Positions 21,588 to 32,545 of a stretch of DNA of 64,000 nucleotides are shown here, in pieces. Origin of the DNA: Branchipolynoe longqiensis (taxonomy: Eukaryota > Annelida > Polychaeta > Phyllodocida > Polynoidae); assembly GCA_030323885.1 (NCBI GenBank), contig CM059189.1:52115661-52179660 (forward strand), written 5' to 3'. Under the pieces are notes generated by a model. That model was not told the DNA's origin. It saw nothing but the letters and a program-made list of their open reading frames with translations, and ran no database searches. The number at the start of each line of letters is the position of its first letter. The first letter of the stretch is position 1. The position numbers were made by a program, and so were the translations under genes.

Positions 21588-22066
21588 ATGTCTCCTCACA
21601 GGTATGATCAGGAAATCAATGATATCGTCTAAAGGTATTTTCCAGTCTCCATGTACAAAATAAGATCCCCATAATATTTGTAATGCCTAATTTATTGTCG
21701 ATATTGTTCATACCATCTCATCATCTCATCCCTAAATAGTTAATATGCACCATAATTGCTAAGGCCGGAAGACCAGTGCCTTGGTAGTATGGTACTGAAT
21801 CAAAGCTATTATTCAACTGGAACAAAAGATTTGAACAAACAAACAAAAAACACGAAAAAAAAACAACTAGTGGGGATCAAATTATCAGATAATGTACTTA
21901 CTGTCCATCCTAATATGACCTTAGATGTTAGCTCAATATCTTAGATGTGAAACCACAACTAGCAAGTGCCCTGGAAAACCACATCCCACAGCGTAGCTGC
22001 AGCGTGCAAGCATGGGCAAAGCATTCGTTATCCCGATATGATAAGCAATCTGTGTTGGTACAGTCT
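21588..22066. other. unassigned stretch
   Basis: No gene. ggaagaccagtgc near 21763 recurs near 55336, and a SINE-tail-like word (atatgaccttagatgtt) occurs near 21913. Confidence 0.4.
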
Positions 22067-22077
22067 TATCTGTGCAA

Positions 22078-22136
22078 GCCCGTCCTGATATGACCTTAGA
22101 TGTTGCTAGGACGTAAAACAACAACAAACAAACAAA
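22078..22136 (+). mobile_element. mini-SINE: 59-bp SINE-1 tail insert with 11-bp TSD
   Basis: Starts gcccgtcctgatatgacc and ends in CAAACAAACAAA. tatctgtgcaa is duplicated at 22067-22077 and 22137-22147. The breakpoint matches the 2477 and 56333 inserts within a few bases. Confidence 0.9.
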
Positions 22137-22319
22137 TATCTGTGCAAACCAAAACACACACCAAACCAAGAGCTTATGCATGTGAATGCCTGTATGTTAT
22201 TATCATATCCCCACACTCTGATCCCCAAAAGCTAATTATCATAAATTAGCATAATTAGATCCCTTCTACCAAATTCATGCATGTCCATTTTTTATATGAA
22301 GAGTTCAGGCGAAAATCCT

Positions 22320-22807
22320 GGTGTTGCAGTTTCTGCGGCACACCAGTTTGCGAGGGACACATCGCTTCTGCGCATGCATCAAAATCGAACAGCATCGTCA
22401 CTAACCTTATAAATTTAATATAATGTTTTTGGTAAAGATGTTTTCTATATGTGTACCAAACAATTTGTTTCTAGGTGGTGTGGTTTTAGAGATGTTTCAC
22501 TTTTTCTGTATTTTCTGTATGAAGATTGCTCACGACCATTGACAATGCCTTGAGTTTGACGGTACGCGCAGTGCAAAACATTAGTTTTATTCAAAATTAA
22601 TAGAAATCCAGAACCTCAACCTTATCAATTTAATATAGTCTTTTTGGTAAACAGTTTTCTATATGTGTACCAAGCGGTTTGTTTCTAGGTAGTGTAATTT
22701 GAGAGATATTAGACTTTTTCTGTATGAAGATTTGCTCAAGGCCATTGACAATGCAGTTGAATGTATGTGTCCCGGGCAAACTAGTGTGCCATGGAAACTG
22801 CAAAACC
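22320..22807. mobile_element. MITE with about 42-bp imperfect TIRs and an internal duplication
   Basis: The left end ggtgttgcagtttctgcggc pairs with the right end gccatggaaactgcaaaacc. Inside, a block of about 105 bp (ttctatatgtgtaccaa, gtttctaggt) occurs twice, near 22400 and 22620. No coding frame. Confidence 0.65.
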
Positions 22808-23330
22808 GGTAAACGCCAATAAAAAAAATTGACTTCAACATTGCTGTCAAACCTTCAAAAGGTTAATTTTTTACATTACTATTTGTTGGTCCATTGCTCC
22901 ATAAACTTCACAACCAATCTGGAATTGGTGCGAATTAAAATTACCTTCAGGTATATTTAAAAAAATTTAAGTCAATTTTTGGATTGGCGTTTACAGGGAT
23001 TTGTGCCTGTACTCTTCATTGGTTGTTTGTGGGGCGTTCCTCAAATGAATCCCAGCGAGAAACGTTGCAATTTGTTATGGATCAGGCCCCAAAATCAGCT
23101 AGATTGACTGGACTATGAATACATCTGTTATCAGGTAAACATACTCCAGCAGGCGCTCGTGTACAAACAGTTCCAACTATCAATATTTGGAATGAGTTGA
23201 AATCATAACACAGTCCTTCCACGAACTCACAGTAGTAGTGAGAGATGGACTTAATGACCTACTTTGAGATAATTAGTTGTTGTGCTCAGTGTACTAACCA
23301 ATTATCTTGATCTATTCCTTGCCCACAATG
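22808..23330. other. unassigned stretch
   Basis: Short inverted words (ggtaaacgccaat near 22808 and attggcgtttac near 22984) may extend the preceding element. Nothing else is seen. Confidence 0.4.
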
Positions 23331-23670
23331 CAGTGTCTGATGAAAACATCAAATTTTCAAAACCAAAACAGTGATCTAGATTTGATTCTACATATCTAAC
23401 TTAAATACTGGTACACTTAGCAAACATTTGTCACTGCATAGAATGGAATACCGGGCCAATGTACTAGATCCTGTTGCCGCAGAAGCCTATGGTGTCCGAG
23501 TTTTGATATGCTTGCCAACATTTATTTTGCCTGCTTGCACTTCAAATATCTAAAAAGTTAGCTATTTAGAATAAGGTACTTCGAGCTAAAGTAAGGTAGA
23601 TTATAATGTTCAACCTAATATATTTATCTCAGAAAATAACAGAAACTCAAAACCATCGGACTATGCAACT
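23331..23670 (-). mobile_element. MITE-T copy
   Basis: The left end is decayed (gcagtgtctgatg). The body is complete and ends ccatcggactatgcaact with TTAA. Confidence 0.75.
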
Positions 23671-23894
23671 TTAAGACCATGAATGAAGGTGTAGCTATAG
23701 AAGGTATCCTTCGATTGCTCTCGCCTCCCTTTTTCCTATCGTGAAGTTGTGAGAAGTTTGGTCTTTCCTCCAGCAGTGATTTGTTTAATGAAATACCAGA
23801 TGCTGAGGAATGCAAGTGGACGAGGATCATTTATCTCGATGTACTGTTGATGAATGGTAGTCCATCTAAAGAACATTTAGATGGTGGTACATCT

Positions 23895-24147
23895 TAAACA
23901 TTTCTCTCACATAGAACAGAATACCGAGCCAATTTAATAGATCCTGTCGCTGCAGAAGCCTATGGTGTCCGAGTTTTAACATGCTTGCCAAAATAAATTT
24001 GTCATGTTTGCACTTCAAATATCTCAAAAGTTAGCCATTTAAAATAAAAATTAATTAAAATTAAAATAATTTAAATTATATTGATCAACCTAATATATAT
24101 TTATATCAGAAAATGAGAGAAACTCAAAACCATCGGACTATGCAACT
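23895..24147 (-). mobile_element. MITE-T copy, 5' truncated
   Basis: Begins inside the family near catttctctcacatagaac and ends ccatcggactatgcaact followed by TTAA. An AT-rich stretch near 24055 has expanded. Confidence 0.7.
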
Positions 24148-24242
24148 TTAACGATCACAATCTGCCACTGCAGTACCAGCATGCTGTGCAGGGCCACATA
24201 CAGGATGTTGTGATGACAGCCCAGTTACAACTGCCAGTCACC

Positions 24243-24565
24243 AGGCGCCATGGCCGAATCGGTAGAGCGCGGGCCTCGCGTGCGGAAGGTCGGGAGTTCG
24301 GTTCGCGGTCGAGTCAAACCAGTGACTTATAAAAGTTATGCTTATCGCTTCCTAGGCCTACGCTCGGCATTAATAGGATAGGGCAAGGACTGGTTAGCTA
24401 AGTGTCAGGATAACGTGACTGAGTGGGATATTGGGTCATGGTACTGGTGGCCTGATTTCCCAGTGAGGCAGCACTATAAAGTCGCCATCAGTGCACAGTC
24501 ACAAGTCGGTACCCGTCCTGATATTACCTTAGATGTTGCAAGGACGTTAAACTCCAAGAACTAAC
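24243..24565 (+). mobile_element. SINE-1 copy, complete
   Basis: Head gcgccatggccgaatcggta, B-box-like gagttcggttcgc, full body, and tail ccttagatgttgcaaggacg. Confidence 0.85.
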
Positions 24566-24703
24566 CAACTACCAGTGACGAATAACATACATCGCCTTAC
24601 ACATTCTGACCACAACAATTGCGAGAATTTGGGATCTGCGGGTAGGACTAGGAGTGTGAATACAAATATGGGGAAGATACTTGCATTGGTTGTGGTGATA
24701 GAA

Positions 24704-25465
24704 TAGACTACATCACGGTACCAGCGGCGCGGTGCATTGTGGGATGCGTCAGAGCAAAACAAACCCGCAAGAAGCACATGGCACATGCTAATACACTGGG
24801 TGCAGCTATGAAATGTGCTAGTTTCAGCTCATCTCAGCTCTTGTTTGAAACATATAATACCAACTAAATATATATATGTAATAAATTAAGATATTAATCT
24901 TTTATCCAGCATTGCATTTACATCAATATAATATGTACATATTATGCAATGTGCATTTAGATTTAGACAACTCTGGGCACTCAGACTAGTGTTAGAGCCA
25001 TAGCCAGAGTCAGTTTTACTTATTTTATTCATGTTTTTTATTTATATCCTATGGTTAATGACATATGTAGAAATAGAAAATGAGTAGGGTTAATCAGATA
25101 TTGGTTATATATTTCTTTGAAACAAGTTTTTGTTGACACATTTGACAATTTAATATTTAGAACAAGAATTACTTATGGCTAATCAATGGTGATGTAAACA
25201 TCAGCCTGTAAAGTGACTGAAATTGTATGTTTCTTAGCTCAAAATGCTTAATTATGGAGAGTTGTGTCTTAAACATATTCATTATATTATTATATTGCAT
25301 CCTTTCATCAATGTTTGTGCCAAATTGTTATGTATTTTTTTATAAATTTTGAATAAAATCAAAGTTTTGCCCTATGCGTATCGGCAAACTCAATGGCCGT
25401 ACGCCTTTGCTTTGCTCCCAATGCCATTTTCAGCACATGCGCAGTTGGAACCGTGATGTAGTCTG
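24704..25465 (+). mobile_element. MITE-R copy 2
   Basis: Left end tagactacatcacggtacc, right end ggaaccgtgatgtagtctg. About 760 bp with the same internal order as the first copy. Best-preserved ends of the family here. Confidence 0.8.
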
Positions 25466-26320
25466 TTAATTGGCATGGGGATGGGCATTTCTAACAGAAG
25501 GGAAAAAGTGGTTTCGGGGTTATAAGGACAGGCGTACTTAATGTGCCGTTAGGGCAGTATCGAACCAGGCTAAGTGGATCCGGAAAGCAATATTAGAAAA
25601 GGGGAAAAAAGAAAGAAAACAAAATTTAAAGAAGGGGAGGGAAGGAAAAAAAAGCAATGGGACAGCATTATGAAATAGCAGTGACTGCGCACTGCACGAC
25701 CCCATCCTGTATGACAATTTACTATTTACTATTTACTAAATTACTATTGCTTGATTAGATTTCATTTAGCCGAACAGACAGGTAGCTCGGCATCTCCCGG
25801 AGGGGAGCGGGATCTTCCGGTACCAATGGATTTTTGTGGAGTATAAGTATTATACGTCATGAAGAAGTGTGAAGCGGGTGGTGGCGCCACGATCAGAGCT
25901 GAAGTTGACTAGGCTGGAGCAGCAGATGACTAGTCCAGACTTCCAGCAGTCGATGACTGGTGGAGTACTGGGGAGCAGGAGGGATATTCCGGGTTATTAT
26001 ACTCGTATAATTCTTATGCAGTATAAAAATATAGTGGAGGAGATAATGTGTATGCATTTATTTATAAGCCAGCCAATGAGCAGCCATGTAGGATTCAATG
26101 CCTCGCGAGTGCGAGATCACATTAGACGGTGGCGCCACCGGTGGAATGCAACAGGACTAACCGGCGAACGCCCACCGGTCACCACTTGGGGGGGGGGGGG
26201 GGGGGTTGTATATGTCGGCACAGGCCATTCTATCTGAGCCAGAGGAAGGTATAAACCTACTCCAACCCATTTCCGTGAATTGTTGTTTTTAGGGGTTTTT
26301 GTGTGTACATTAGTTGATTA
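25466..26320. other. unassigned stretch with poly-G
   Basis: Contains a degenerate SINE-1 body fragment (about 25660-25720), a 122-codon frame (25869-26237) without motifs, and a G tract at about 26189-26206. Confidence 0.4.
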
Positions 26321-26321
26321 A

Positions 26322-26490
26322 TACCCCAGTCACACTACAGCTTGCGACCACTTTGCGACCACCTTAGACCAAAGAACCCACACTCACCAGGGACATCCTT
26401 GCTACCAAAACAATTGTTGTCGATATCTGGGAGTCACAGGTGAGTGTGGGTTCTTTGGTCTAAGGTGGTAGCTGTAGTGTGACCTGGGTA
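26322..26490. mobile_element. MITE-C, hairpin form
   Basis: The ends taccccagtcacactacag and ctgtagtgtgacctgggta form an inverted pair with one mismatch. Inside, ccttagaccaaagaaccc and gggttctttggtctaagg belong to a second, perfect 30-bp inverted pair. The whole 170 bp can fold as one stem. Confidence 0.75.
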
Positions 26491-26571
26491 TCAGCAGGGG
26501 AAATTTCAATCGCGGACAATTGATCTTCCTCATTCCACTGCTCCTTAGCCCTATCCTAGTAATACAGAGTA

Positions 26572-26890
26572 CCAGGGACCAGACTGGGTGGCCGAATGAG
26601 AAGAGCATCCGTCTCCTGTTTTGGGAGATCGGGAGATCCGAACCCATGAGTTTGTGGGTTCGAATCCTGGTCGAGTCAAACTAATAGACTTAAAAATTGA
26701 TACTTGTCGCTTCCTAGCCTAGCACTCGGCATTATTAGGATAGGGCAAAAACTGGTTGGCTCAGTGTCAGGATAATGTGACTGAGTGGGATATCAGGTCA
26801 TGGTGCTGGTGGCCTGATTTCCCAGTGGGGTAGCACTATAAAGTCACCATGAGTGCGCACTGTCACAAGTCGGTACCCGTCCTGACATAA
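26572..26890 (+). mobile_element. SINE-1b copy
   Basis: Head gactgggtggccgaatgaga, B-box-like gtgggttcgaatcc, full body to gtcggtacccgtcctgac. Confidence 0.8.
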
Positions 26891-27018
26891 AACCCCAAAA
26901 AACACATCAATATCAGTATATATCTATAAATAGATATATAACGACACATATATGTCGGTACCGGTCCTGATATTACCTTAGTTGTTGCTAGGACGCAAAA
27001 CAACAACAAACAAACCGA
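26891..27018 (+). repeat. extra SINE 3' extension with palindrome and second tail
   Basis: After the normal breakpoint come aacacatcaatatcagta, an inverted pair tatatatcta/tagatatata, and then a second SINE-1 tail (ggtcctgatattacc to CAACAACAAACAAACC). The same arrangement occurs at 30110-30240, and in part at 28911-28975. Confidence 0.75.
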
Positions 27019-27039
27019 ATACTACGTAGCAGCAAGTAT

Positions 27040-27140
27040 TCATTTGTATGTCATTGGTTTGACTCGGCATGGGTTCGAACCCATGGCCTACCAGAATGGG
27101 AGGCTGACTCAACTCACTCGGCCGTCGCATCTAGTCCAGA
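27040..27140 (-). mobile_element. SINE-1b head fragment, minus strand
   Basis: gtcattggtttgactcggca, a B-box complement gggttcgaaccc and the A-box side cactcggccgtcgc are visible. The body is missing. Confidence 0.65.
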
Positions 27141-27179
27141 CATTTATCCTGCAGGCTGTGATTTATAGATTAATAAGGA

Positions 27180-27955
27180 ATGATGACAAATGAGGTAGTA
27201 TGCCTATTATATAACGCCTCAGTATGGCTAATCTTCTAGTGATTGCATATGATTAGTAATGGTCACAAATGAAGGAGCTGGATGTAGCTCATGCGGTAGA
27301 GTGTCCACCTGTGAAGGTGTGGTTCATCCGATCGATCCTGCTCAGTGGACACATTTGCGGTTTGGGCTATTTTCCGTTCCAACCAGTGGTCCACAACTGG
27401 TTCATCAAAGGCTGTGGTATGTGCTGTGCTGTCTGTAGGAAAATACATATAAAAGACCCCTTGCTGCTTATCGGAAAGAGTAGCCTATGTGGCTGCAGCG
27501 GGTTTCCTCATAAGAAATATATCAGAATGACCCTGTGTTTGATGTCAAATAGCCAATGATAAAAATCAACGCGCTCTAGAGGCGCCGTTAAATAAAACAA
27601 ACTTTTGGTCACAAATGAGGAACTATACAGAGATAGTATTATATAACGCTGCAATGTGGATAATCTTCTAGTGATTGCATATGATTAGTAATGGTCGTAA
27701 ATGAGGAACTATACAGAGATAGTATTATATAACGCTACAACATGGATAATCTTCTAGTGATTGTATATGATTAGTAATGGTCACAAATGAGGAACTATAC
27801 AGAGATAGTATTATATAACGCTACAACGTGGATAATCTTCTAGTGATTGTATATGATTATTAATGGTCACAAATGAGGAACTATACAGAGATAGTATTAT
27901 ATAACGCTTCAACGTGGATAATCTTCTAGTGATTGCATATGATTAGTAATGCATA
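27180..27955 (+). repeat. 86-bp tandem array, about five units
   Basis: gattagta (with one gattatta) recurs at 27683, 27769, 27855 and 27941, exactly 86 bp apart. Each unit contains attatataacgct and ataatcttctagtgattg. One more unit lies left of the inserted SINE at 27273. Confidence 0.9.
27273..27605 (+). mobile_element. SINE-V: V/Nin-like SINE with 13-bp TSD
   Basis: The tRNA-like head contains gatgtagctcatgcggtaga. The 3' half contains acatataaaagacccc, ttgctgcttatcgg, gcagcgggtttcct and ends cgccgttaaataaaac. This 3' half resembles, from memory, a SINE domain widespread in molluscs and related animals. tggtcacaaatga is repeated exactly at 27260-27272 and 27606-27618. It sits within an 86-bp tandem array. 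Confidence 0.85.
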
Positions 27956-28254
27956 ACATGGGTGGAGAATGCATTTATAAGGTAGGTAATAGTGGATGAT
28001 GATGCACAATTTGATTTTTATATATAGAACAATTCCTCCGGTACGAGTGAGGTTTCCAGCGCCTGGTAAGTGCAAATAGGTGCCGCAGGTGACGCCACCA
28101 GTCAAGAGCGGGGTAGGACTAGGAGGCAGTATACAATATTCGGTGCAATAAAATAGCTGACAAAATAATTCCCTTACGTGCCTTTATAAAATTATACTCG
28201 CATAATGCTTTACACATCACAAATACACATAAACCTACGTATCAATATGTAGTG
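27956..28254. other. unassigned stretch
   Basis: No gene. ggtgccgcaggtgacgccacc near 28080 resembles a segment near 42970. Confidence 0.4.
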
Positions 28255-28535
28255 TGCTGAATTGGTTAGAGTGCTGGCTTCCTGTGTGGAAGGTCGGACG
28301 TTCGAATCAAGCCAATTACTTACAACATTGAGCCAGTCTTTTTGCATTAATAGATAGGACAAGGACTGGTTAGGTCAGCATCGGGATAATGTGACTGAGT
28401 GGGATATCAGATCATGGTGCTGCCGGCCTGGTCTTTCAGTGGGATAGCACTATAAAGTCGCAATAAATTGCGCAGTCACAAGTCGGTACCTGTCCTGACA
28501 TAACCTTGGTTGTTGCTAGGACCCTAACAAGCAAA
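28255..28535 (+). mobile_element. SINE-1 copy, diverged
   Basis: The head is decayed (ctgaattggttagagtg), the B-box area is gacgttcgaatc, the body is shortened, and the tail is ccttggttgttgctagga. Confidence 0.7.
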
Positions 28536-28593
28536 TATATCAATATCAGTATAAATTTATATGTCACAGGCACGGCACTTGGTTGACAATAAA

Positions 28594-28910
28594 AGGCACC
28601 GGGCGCGGTGACCGAATCGGTAGAGTGCGGGCCTCGCGTGCGGGGGGTCGGGAGTTCGGTTCCCGGTCGAATCAAACCAATGACTTATAAAATTGATACT
28701 TGTCCCTTCCTAGCTTGGTGCTTGACATTAATAGCATAGGGCAAGGACTGGTAGCTCAGTGTCAGGTTAATATGACTGAGTGGGATATCGGGTTGCGTGC
28801 TCGCAGAATGATTTCCCAGTGGGGCAGCAATATAAAGTCGTCATGAGTGCGCACTATCACAAGTCGGTACCTGTCCTGGCATGACATTGATTGTTGCAAG
28901 GACATAAAAC
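28594..28910 (+). mobile_element. SINE-1 copy, complete
   Basis: Head caccgggcgcggtgaccgaa, B-box-like gagttcggttcccgg, full body to ttgttgcaaggacataaaac. Confidence 0.85.
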
Positions 28911-28975
28911 CCAAACAAAAACATCAATATCAGTATATATCTATAAATAGATATATACTGACACATATATGTGTG
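28911..28975 (+). repeat. SINE 3' extension with palindrome
   Basis: catcaatatcagta followed by the tatatatcta/tagatatata inverted pair, as at 26891 and 30121. Confidence 0.65.
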
Positions 28976-29042
28976 TCACGTGCACGTGGTTGACGATAAA
29001 AAGCAAACAAGCTATATATACATATATATACACATATATATA

Positions 29043-29220
29043 CAGTAAAACCTCTCGAAATCGACCATTCATGGGACCGACTTTAAGTGGTCCCTTTAGG
29101 GAGGTGGTCGGTTTAGAGAGGTAGAATATCCTTGCAATGGTATTGTTGGGACCCAAATAAAGTGATCGATATAGGGCAGTGGTCGATCTGTGGAGGGGTC
29201 GGTATACATAGGTTTTACTG
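29043..29220. mobile_element. MITE-P (pogo-like) copy 1
   Basis: Left end cagtaaaacctctcgaaatc, right end ggttttactg, with TA on both sides (29041-29042 and 29221-29222). The CAGT terminus plus TA target is typical of Tc1/mariner pogo-type MITEs (family knowledge). The interior contains mirrored tggtcg/cgacc motifs. Confidence 0.8.
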
Positions 29221-29242
29221 TATATGTATGTATATGTATATA

Positions 29243-29310
29243 ATCGCAATAATTGCGCAGTCACAAGTCGGTACATGTCCTGACATAACCTTGGTTGTTG
29301 CTAGCACCCT
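29243..29310 (+). mobile_element. SINE-1 3' fragment
   Basis: gcgcagtcacaagtcggtac, the tail ccttggttgttgctagc and CTAACAAACAAAC. Longer than the mini-SINE inserts. Confidence 0.65.
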
Positions 29311-29379
29311 AACAAACAAACATATCAATATCAGTATACATTTATCAGTATAAATGTATATGTTATAAGTGAATATATA

Positions 29380-29575
29380 TAGTAAAACTTGTCTAACTGA
29401 CCACCTCTACAAATCGACCACTCCCTTTTATCAATCGCTGTATTTGGGTCCCAAATGATCGTCCATACAATACCATTGTAACGGAAAAAAATTAAACCTC
29501 CCTAAACCTCCCACCTCCCTGAATGAACCATTAAAAACCGGTCCCATGGTCGGTCGATTTAGAGAGGTTTTGCTG
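29380..29575. mobile_element. MITE-P copy 2
   Basis: tagtaaaacttgtctaactg on the left and agagaggttttgctg on the right, flanked by TA. Same internal blocks as copy 1, in the opposite orientation. Confidence 0.75.
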
Positions 29576-30030
29576 TATAAATATATATATTGGATCTATA
29601 CATTTCTATACATCTACCGGCTTGTCATGCACAACAGGTATGTGACCCAAAGGTGGCATCAGCGACGTCCACATGGGGTGTCACCCCCATCCATCTCAGC
29701 ATCTGCGTGGATTACAATCAACTTAAAGGCTCCACCTACCAGGGCTACTGCTACTGCTACTGCTGCTCCCCTGGACCCCTTAACCATGTCGTCAGCCGTG
29801 GGGCGTGGGGCGTCGACCTGGAATGGCGTTGACAGCAGGGGGAACCACAATCTTCTCTGCCGAACGAACCAGCGAGTAACACCACCACCGGGCCGATCAC
29901 CCACGCGTGATGGGGGACACAACTAACCAGCTAGCCAATCAGCGGCTCCGCTTCCCGCGCCCACCAGCGGCCACCGATCATAGCTCTTCTGGTCTATTGC
30001 CTTAGCACCGCATTAGCCAATCGGATGCAC
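29576..30030. other. GC-rich unassigned block with overlapping frames
   Basis: Positions about 29640-29930 are more GC-rich than their surroundings and open in two plus-strand frames and one minus-strand frame. The peptides are biased (runs of Ala-Thr or Tyr-Cys from a gctact repeat) and have no motif I recognise. Confidence 0.35.
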
Positions 30031-30240
30031 GCAGGTCATGGTGCTAGTGGCCTGATTTCCCAGTGGGGCAGCACTATAAAGTCGCCATGAGTGCGCACTG
30101 TCACAAGTCGGTACCCGTCCTGACATAAAAAAAACCAAAACACATCAATATCAGTATATATCTATAAATAGATATATAACGACACATATATGTCAGTACC
30201 GGTCCTGATATTACCTTAGTTGTTGTTAGGACGCAAAACA
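30031..30240 (+). mobile_element. SINE-1 3' half with extension and second tail
   Basis: Same arrangement as 26770-27000: body, acccgtcctgaca, palindrome and second tail. The head is missing. Confidence 0.75.
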
Positions 30241-30302
30241 TACATTTACATACATACATACATACATATATACATACATACATACAAACATACATACATA
30301 CA
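30241..30302. repeat. (CATA)n microsatellite
   Basis: Irregular catacata units with a few interruptions. Confidence 0.85.
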
Positions 30303-30689
30303 GTAAGCTCTCGAATAGGATAAGCTCTCACATAGAGTAAGCTTTCACATGGGGTAAGCTTTCACATAGAGTAAGCTTTTAGATAGGGTAAACTTTCACA
30401 TGGGGTAAGTTTTCACATAGAGTAAGTAAGTTCTCAGATGGGGCAAACTTTCACATGGGGTAAACTTTCACATAGAGTAAGTTCTCAGATAGGATAAACT
30501 TTCACATAGGGTAAACTTTCACATGGGGTAAGCTTTCACATGGGGTAAACTTTCACATGGGGTAAGCTTTCACATGGGGTAAGCTTTCACATGGGGTAAG
30601 CTTTCACATAGAGTAAGTAAGTTCTCACATAGGGCAAACTTTCACATGGGGTAAACTTTCACAAGGGGTAAGCTTCCACATGGGGTAAT
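30303..30689. repeat. 17-bp minisatellite
   Basis: The typical unit is ggggtaagctttcacat, with variants in which gggg is agag or aggg and aagc is aaac. About 22 units. No coding potential. Confidence 0.9.
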
Positions 30690-30899
30690 TGCAAGGAGGA
30701 GAAAAGACGCCTTCGTCAATGCAAATGGCAAAACAAATAGTGACATATTGGAGTGTTATATGTACATATGTGCATCTGGTGCCCGAGGAAATGCTCTGGC
30801 AATAATAATAGTACTCCGCCATGGCAGTATTGACATATCATGTCTTATGCATACATAGGTTGATGCACACTCAGCTAAATGCAGCATGTAGGCACTTAC

Positions 30900-31142
30900 A
30901 GCTGCATAGTCCAATGAAAACATCAAATTTTCAAAACCAAAACAGTGGTGTCGATTTGATTCTACATATGCCTACCTAACTTAGAATAGATACTGGTGCG
31001 CTTATCAAACATTTGTCACCACATAGAAATTTGAAGCGAACGCCGAGTCAATTTAATTAAACCTGTTACTGCTGAAGCCTATGGTGTCAGAGTTTTAGTA
31101 TGCTTGCCAAAATTAATTTTATTTTGGATGTTTGCACTTCAA
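30900..31142 (-). mobile_element. MITE-T fragment
   Basis: Left end agctgcatagtccaatg. The family sequence is followed to gtttgcacttcaa and then lost. The right end is missing. Confidence 0.65.
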
Positions 31143-31419
31143 GCGGTAGAAGCGGGCGATGTGTAAGACGACTTGGACAAACTGTGAAATTCATTGACTA
31201 GCTTAGTTCAGCTATTTGCCACTATGTGCGGCTTGTAACCTCTGTATAGGACCTGTGTAGGTTCACTCGTGTGCCACCTAGCGTCAACGGGGCGCATGAC
31301 TCTGATTGGCTGAATGGGGAGCTTTCAGTTTGTATGACTCTCTCGTCAGATGGCGCACCATGCCGGTCTCTGTAATGCTTTGGTTGGATAGAAGCAGTTC
31401 CTTCTACTATCAAGTGTGT
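31143..31419. other. unassigned stretch
   Basis: Contains the first copy of the unique 70-bp portion of the 265-bp duplication (from 31351). No gene. Confidence 0.4.
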
Positions 31420-31880
31420 GTAAATAAGAGGGGGTTGAGTGGGTGTAGTGGGGGGCTGAGTGGGTGTAGTTGTGTTGAGGGGTGTAGGTGTGTATGGTGG
31501 GGGTGTGTGTTTGTGTGGTGGAGGTGTAGGGGTGTGGTGAGGATTTAGGCATGTGTGGTGGGGGTGTATGGTGGGGTGGGTGTGGTTGGGGTGTAGATGT
31601 GTGTGGTGGGGGCATTGGCACACCATGCCGGTCTCTGTAATGCTTTGGTTGGATAGAAGCAGTTCCTTCTACTATCAAGTGTGTGTAAATAAGAGGGGGT
31701 TGAGTGGGTGTAGTGGGGGGTTGAGGGGGTGTAGTTGGGTTGAGGGGTGTAGGGGTGCATGGTGGGGGCGTATGTTTTTGTGGTGGAGGTGTTTGGGTGT
31801 GGTGAGGATTTAGGGGTGTGGTGGGGGTGTATGGTGGGGTGGGTGTGGTTGGGGTGTAGATGTGTGTGGTGGGGGCATAT
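31351..31880 (+). repeat. 265-bp tandem duplication
   Basis: tggcgcaccatgccggtctc at 31351 and tggcacaccatgccggtctc at 31616 start two units that stay in register to about 31880. Each combines about 90 bp of unique sequence with G-rich minisatellite. Confidence 0.85.
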
Positions 31881-32545
31881 GTTTGTGTGGTGGAGGTGTA
31901 GGGGTGTGGTGAGGATTTTGGTGTGTGTGTTGAGTCTGTATGGTGGGTATGAGATGGGGGCATATGTTTGTGTGGTGGGTGTGTTGTGGAGGTGTAGGGG
32001 TGTGGTGAGGATGTAGGGGTGTGTGGTGAGTGGGTATGGTGGGGTGGGTGTGGTGGTGTGTATGGGTGTAGTGGGGTGTATGGGTGTGGTGGGGGCTTAG
32101 GGATGTGGTGGGGGTGTAGGTGTGTGTGGTGGGGGTTGACAGTGTGTGTGGTGGGGGTGTGTAGGTGGTTTGGTGGAGGTGTAGGGGTGTCTTGCAGAGC
32201 AGCACCTCACAATCTTTAGCATCCCTAAACCTGCAGCACACACCTACACCCCCACCACCGCCCTAAACCCCCACCACACCCCCGTGACAGACACCTACAC
32301 CCCCACCACACACCTACACCCCCACCACACACCTACACCCCCACCACACACTTACACCTCCACCACACACCTACACCCCCATCACACCCCTAAACCCTCA
32401 CCACACACCTACACCCCCACCAAGCACCCCCTACACACAGGAACACCCCCACCCCACTCATACCTACACCCCCACCACACACCACCAGACCCACCACACA
32501 CCTACACCACCAACACACACACACCTACACCCTTTTATCCAACCA
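31420..32545. repeat. head-to-head GTGGTGGGGGTGTAG / CTACACCCCCACCAC minisatellite
   Basis: To about 32190 the plus strand carries ggtgggggtgta words. From about 32236 it carries ccccaccacacacctaca, the complement. The two arms are unequal (about 770 and 310 bp) and separated by a short unique segment (gcagagcagcacctcacaat). All His-Pro-Thr-rich frames here are by-products. Confidence 0.9.

Noticed and set aside
27180..27955. CRISPR array
   Set aside because: Units of 86 bp repeat without unique spacers, and the sequence is animal genomic. It is an ordinary tandem array.
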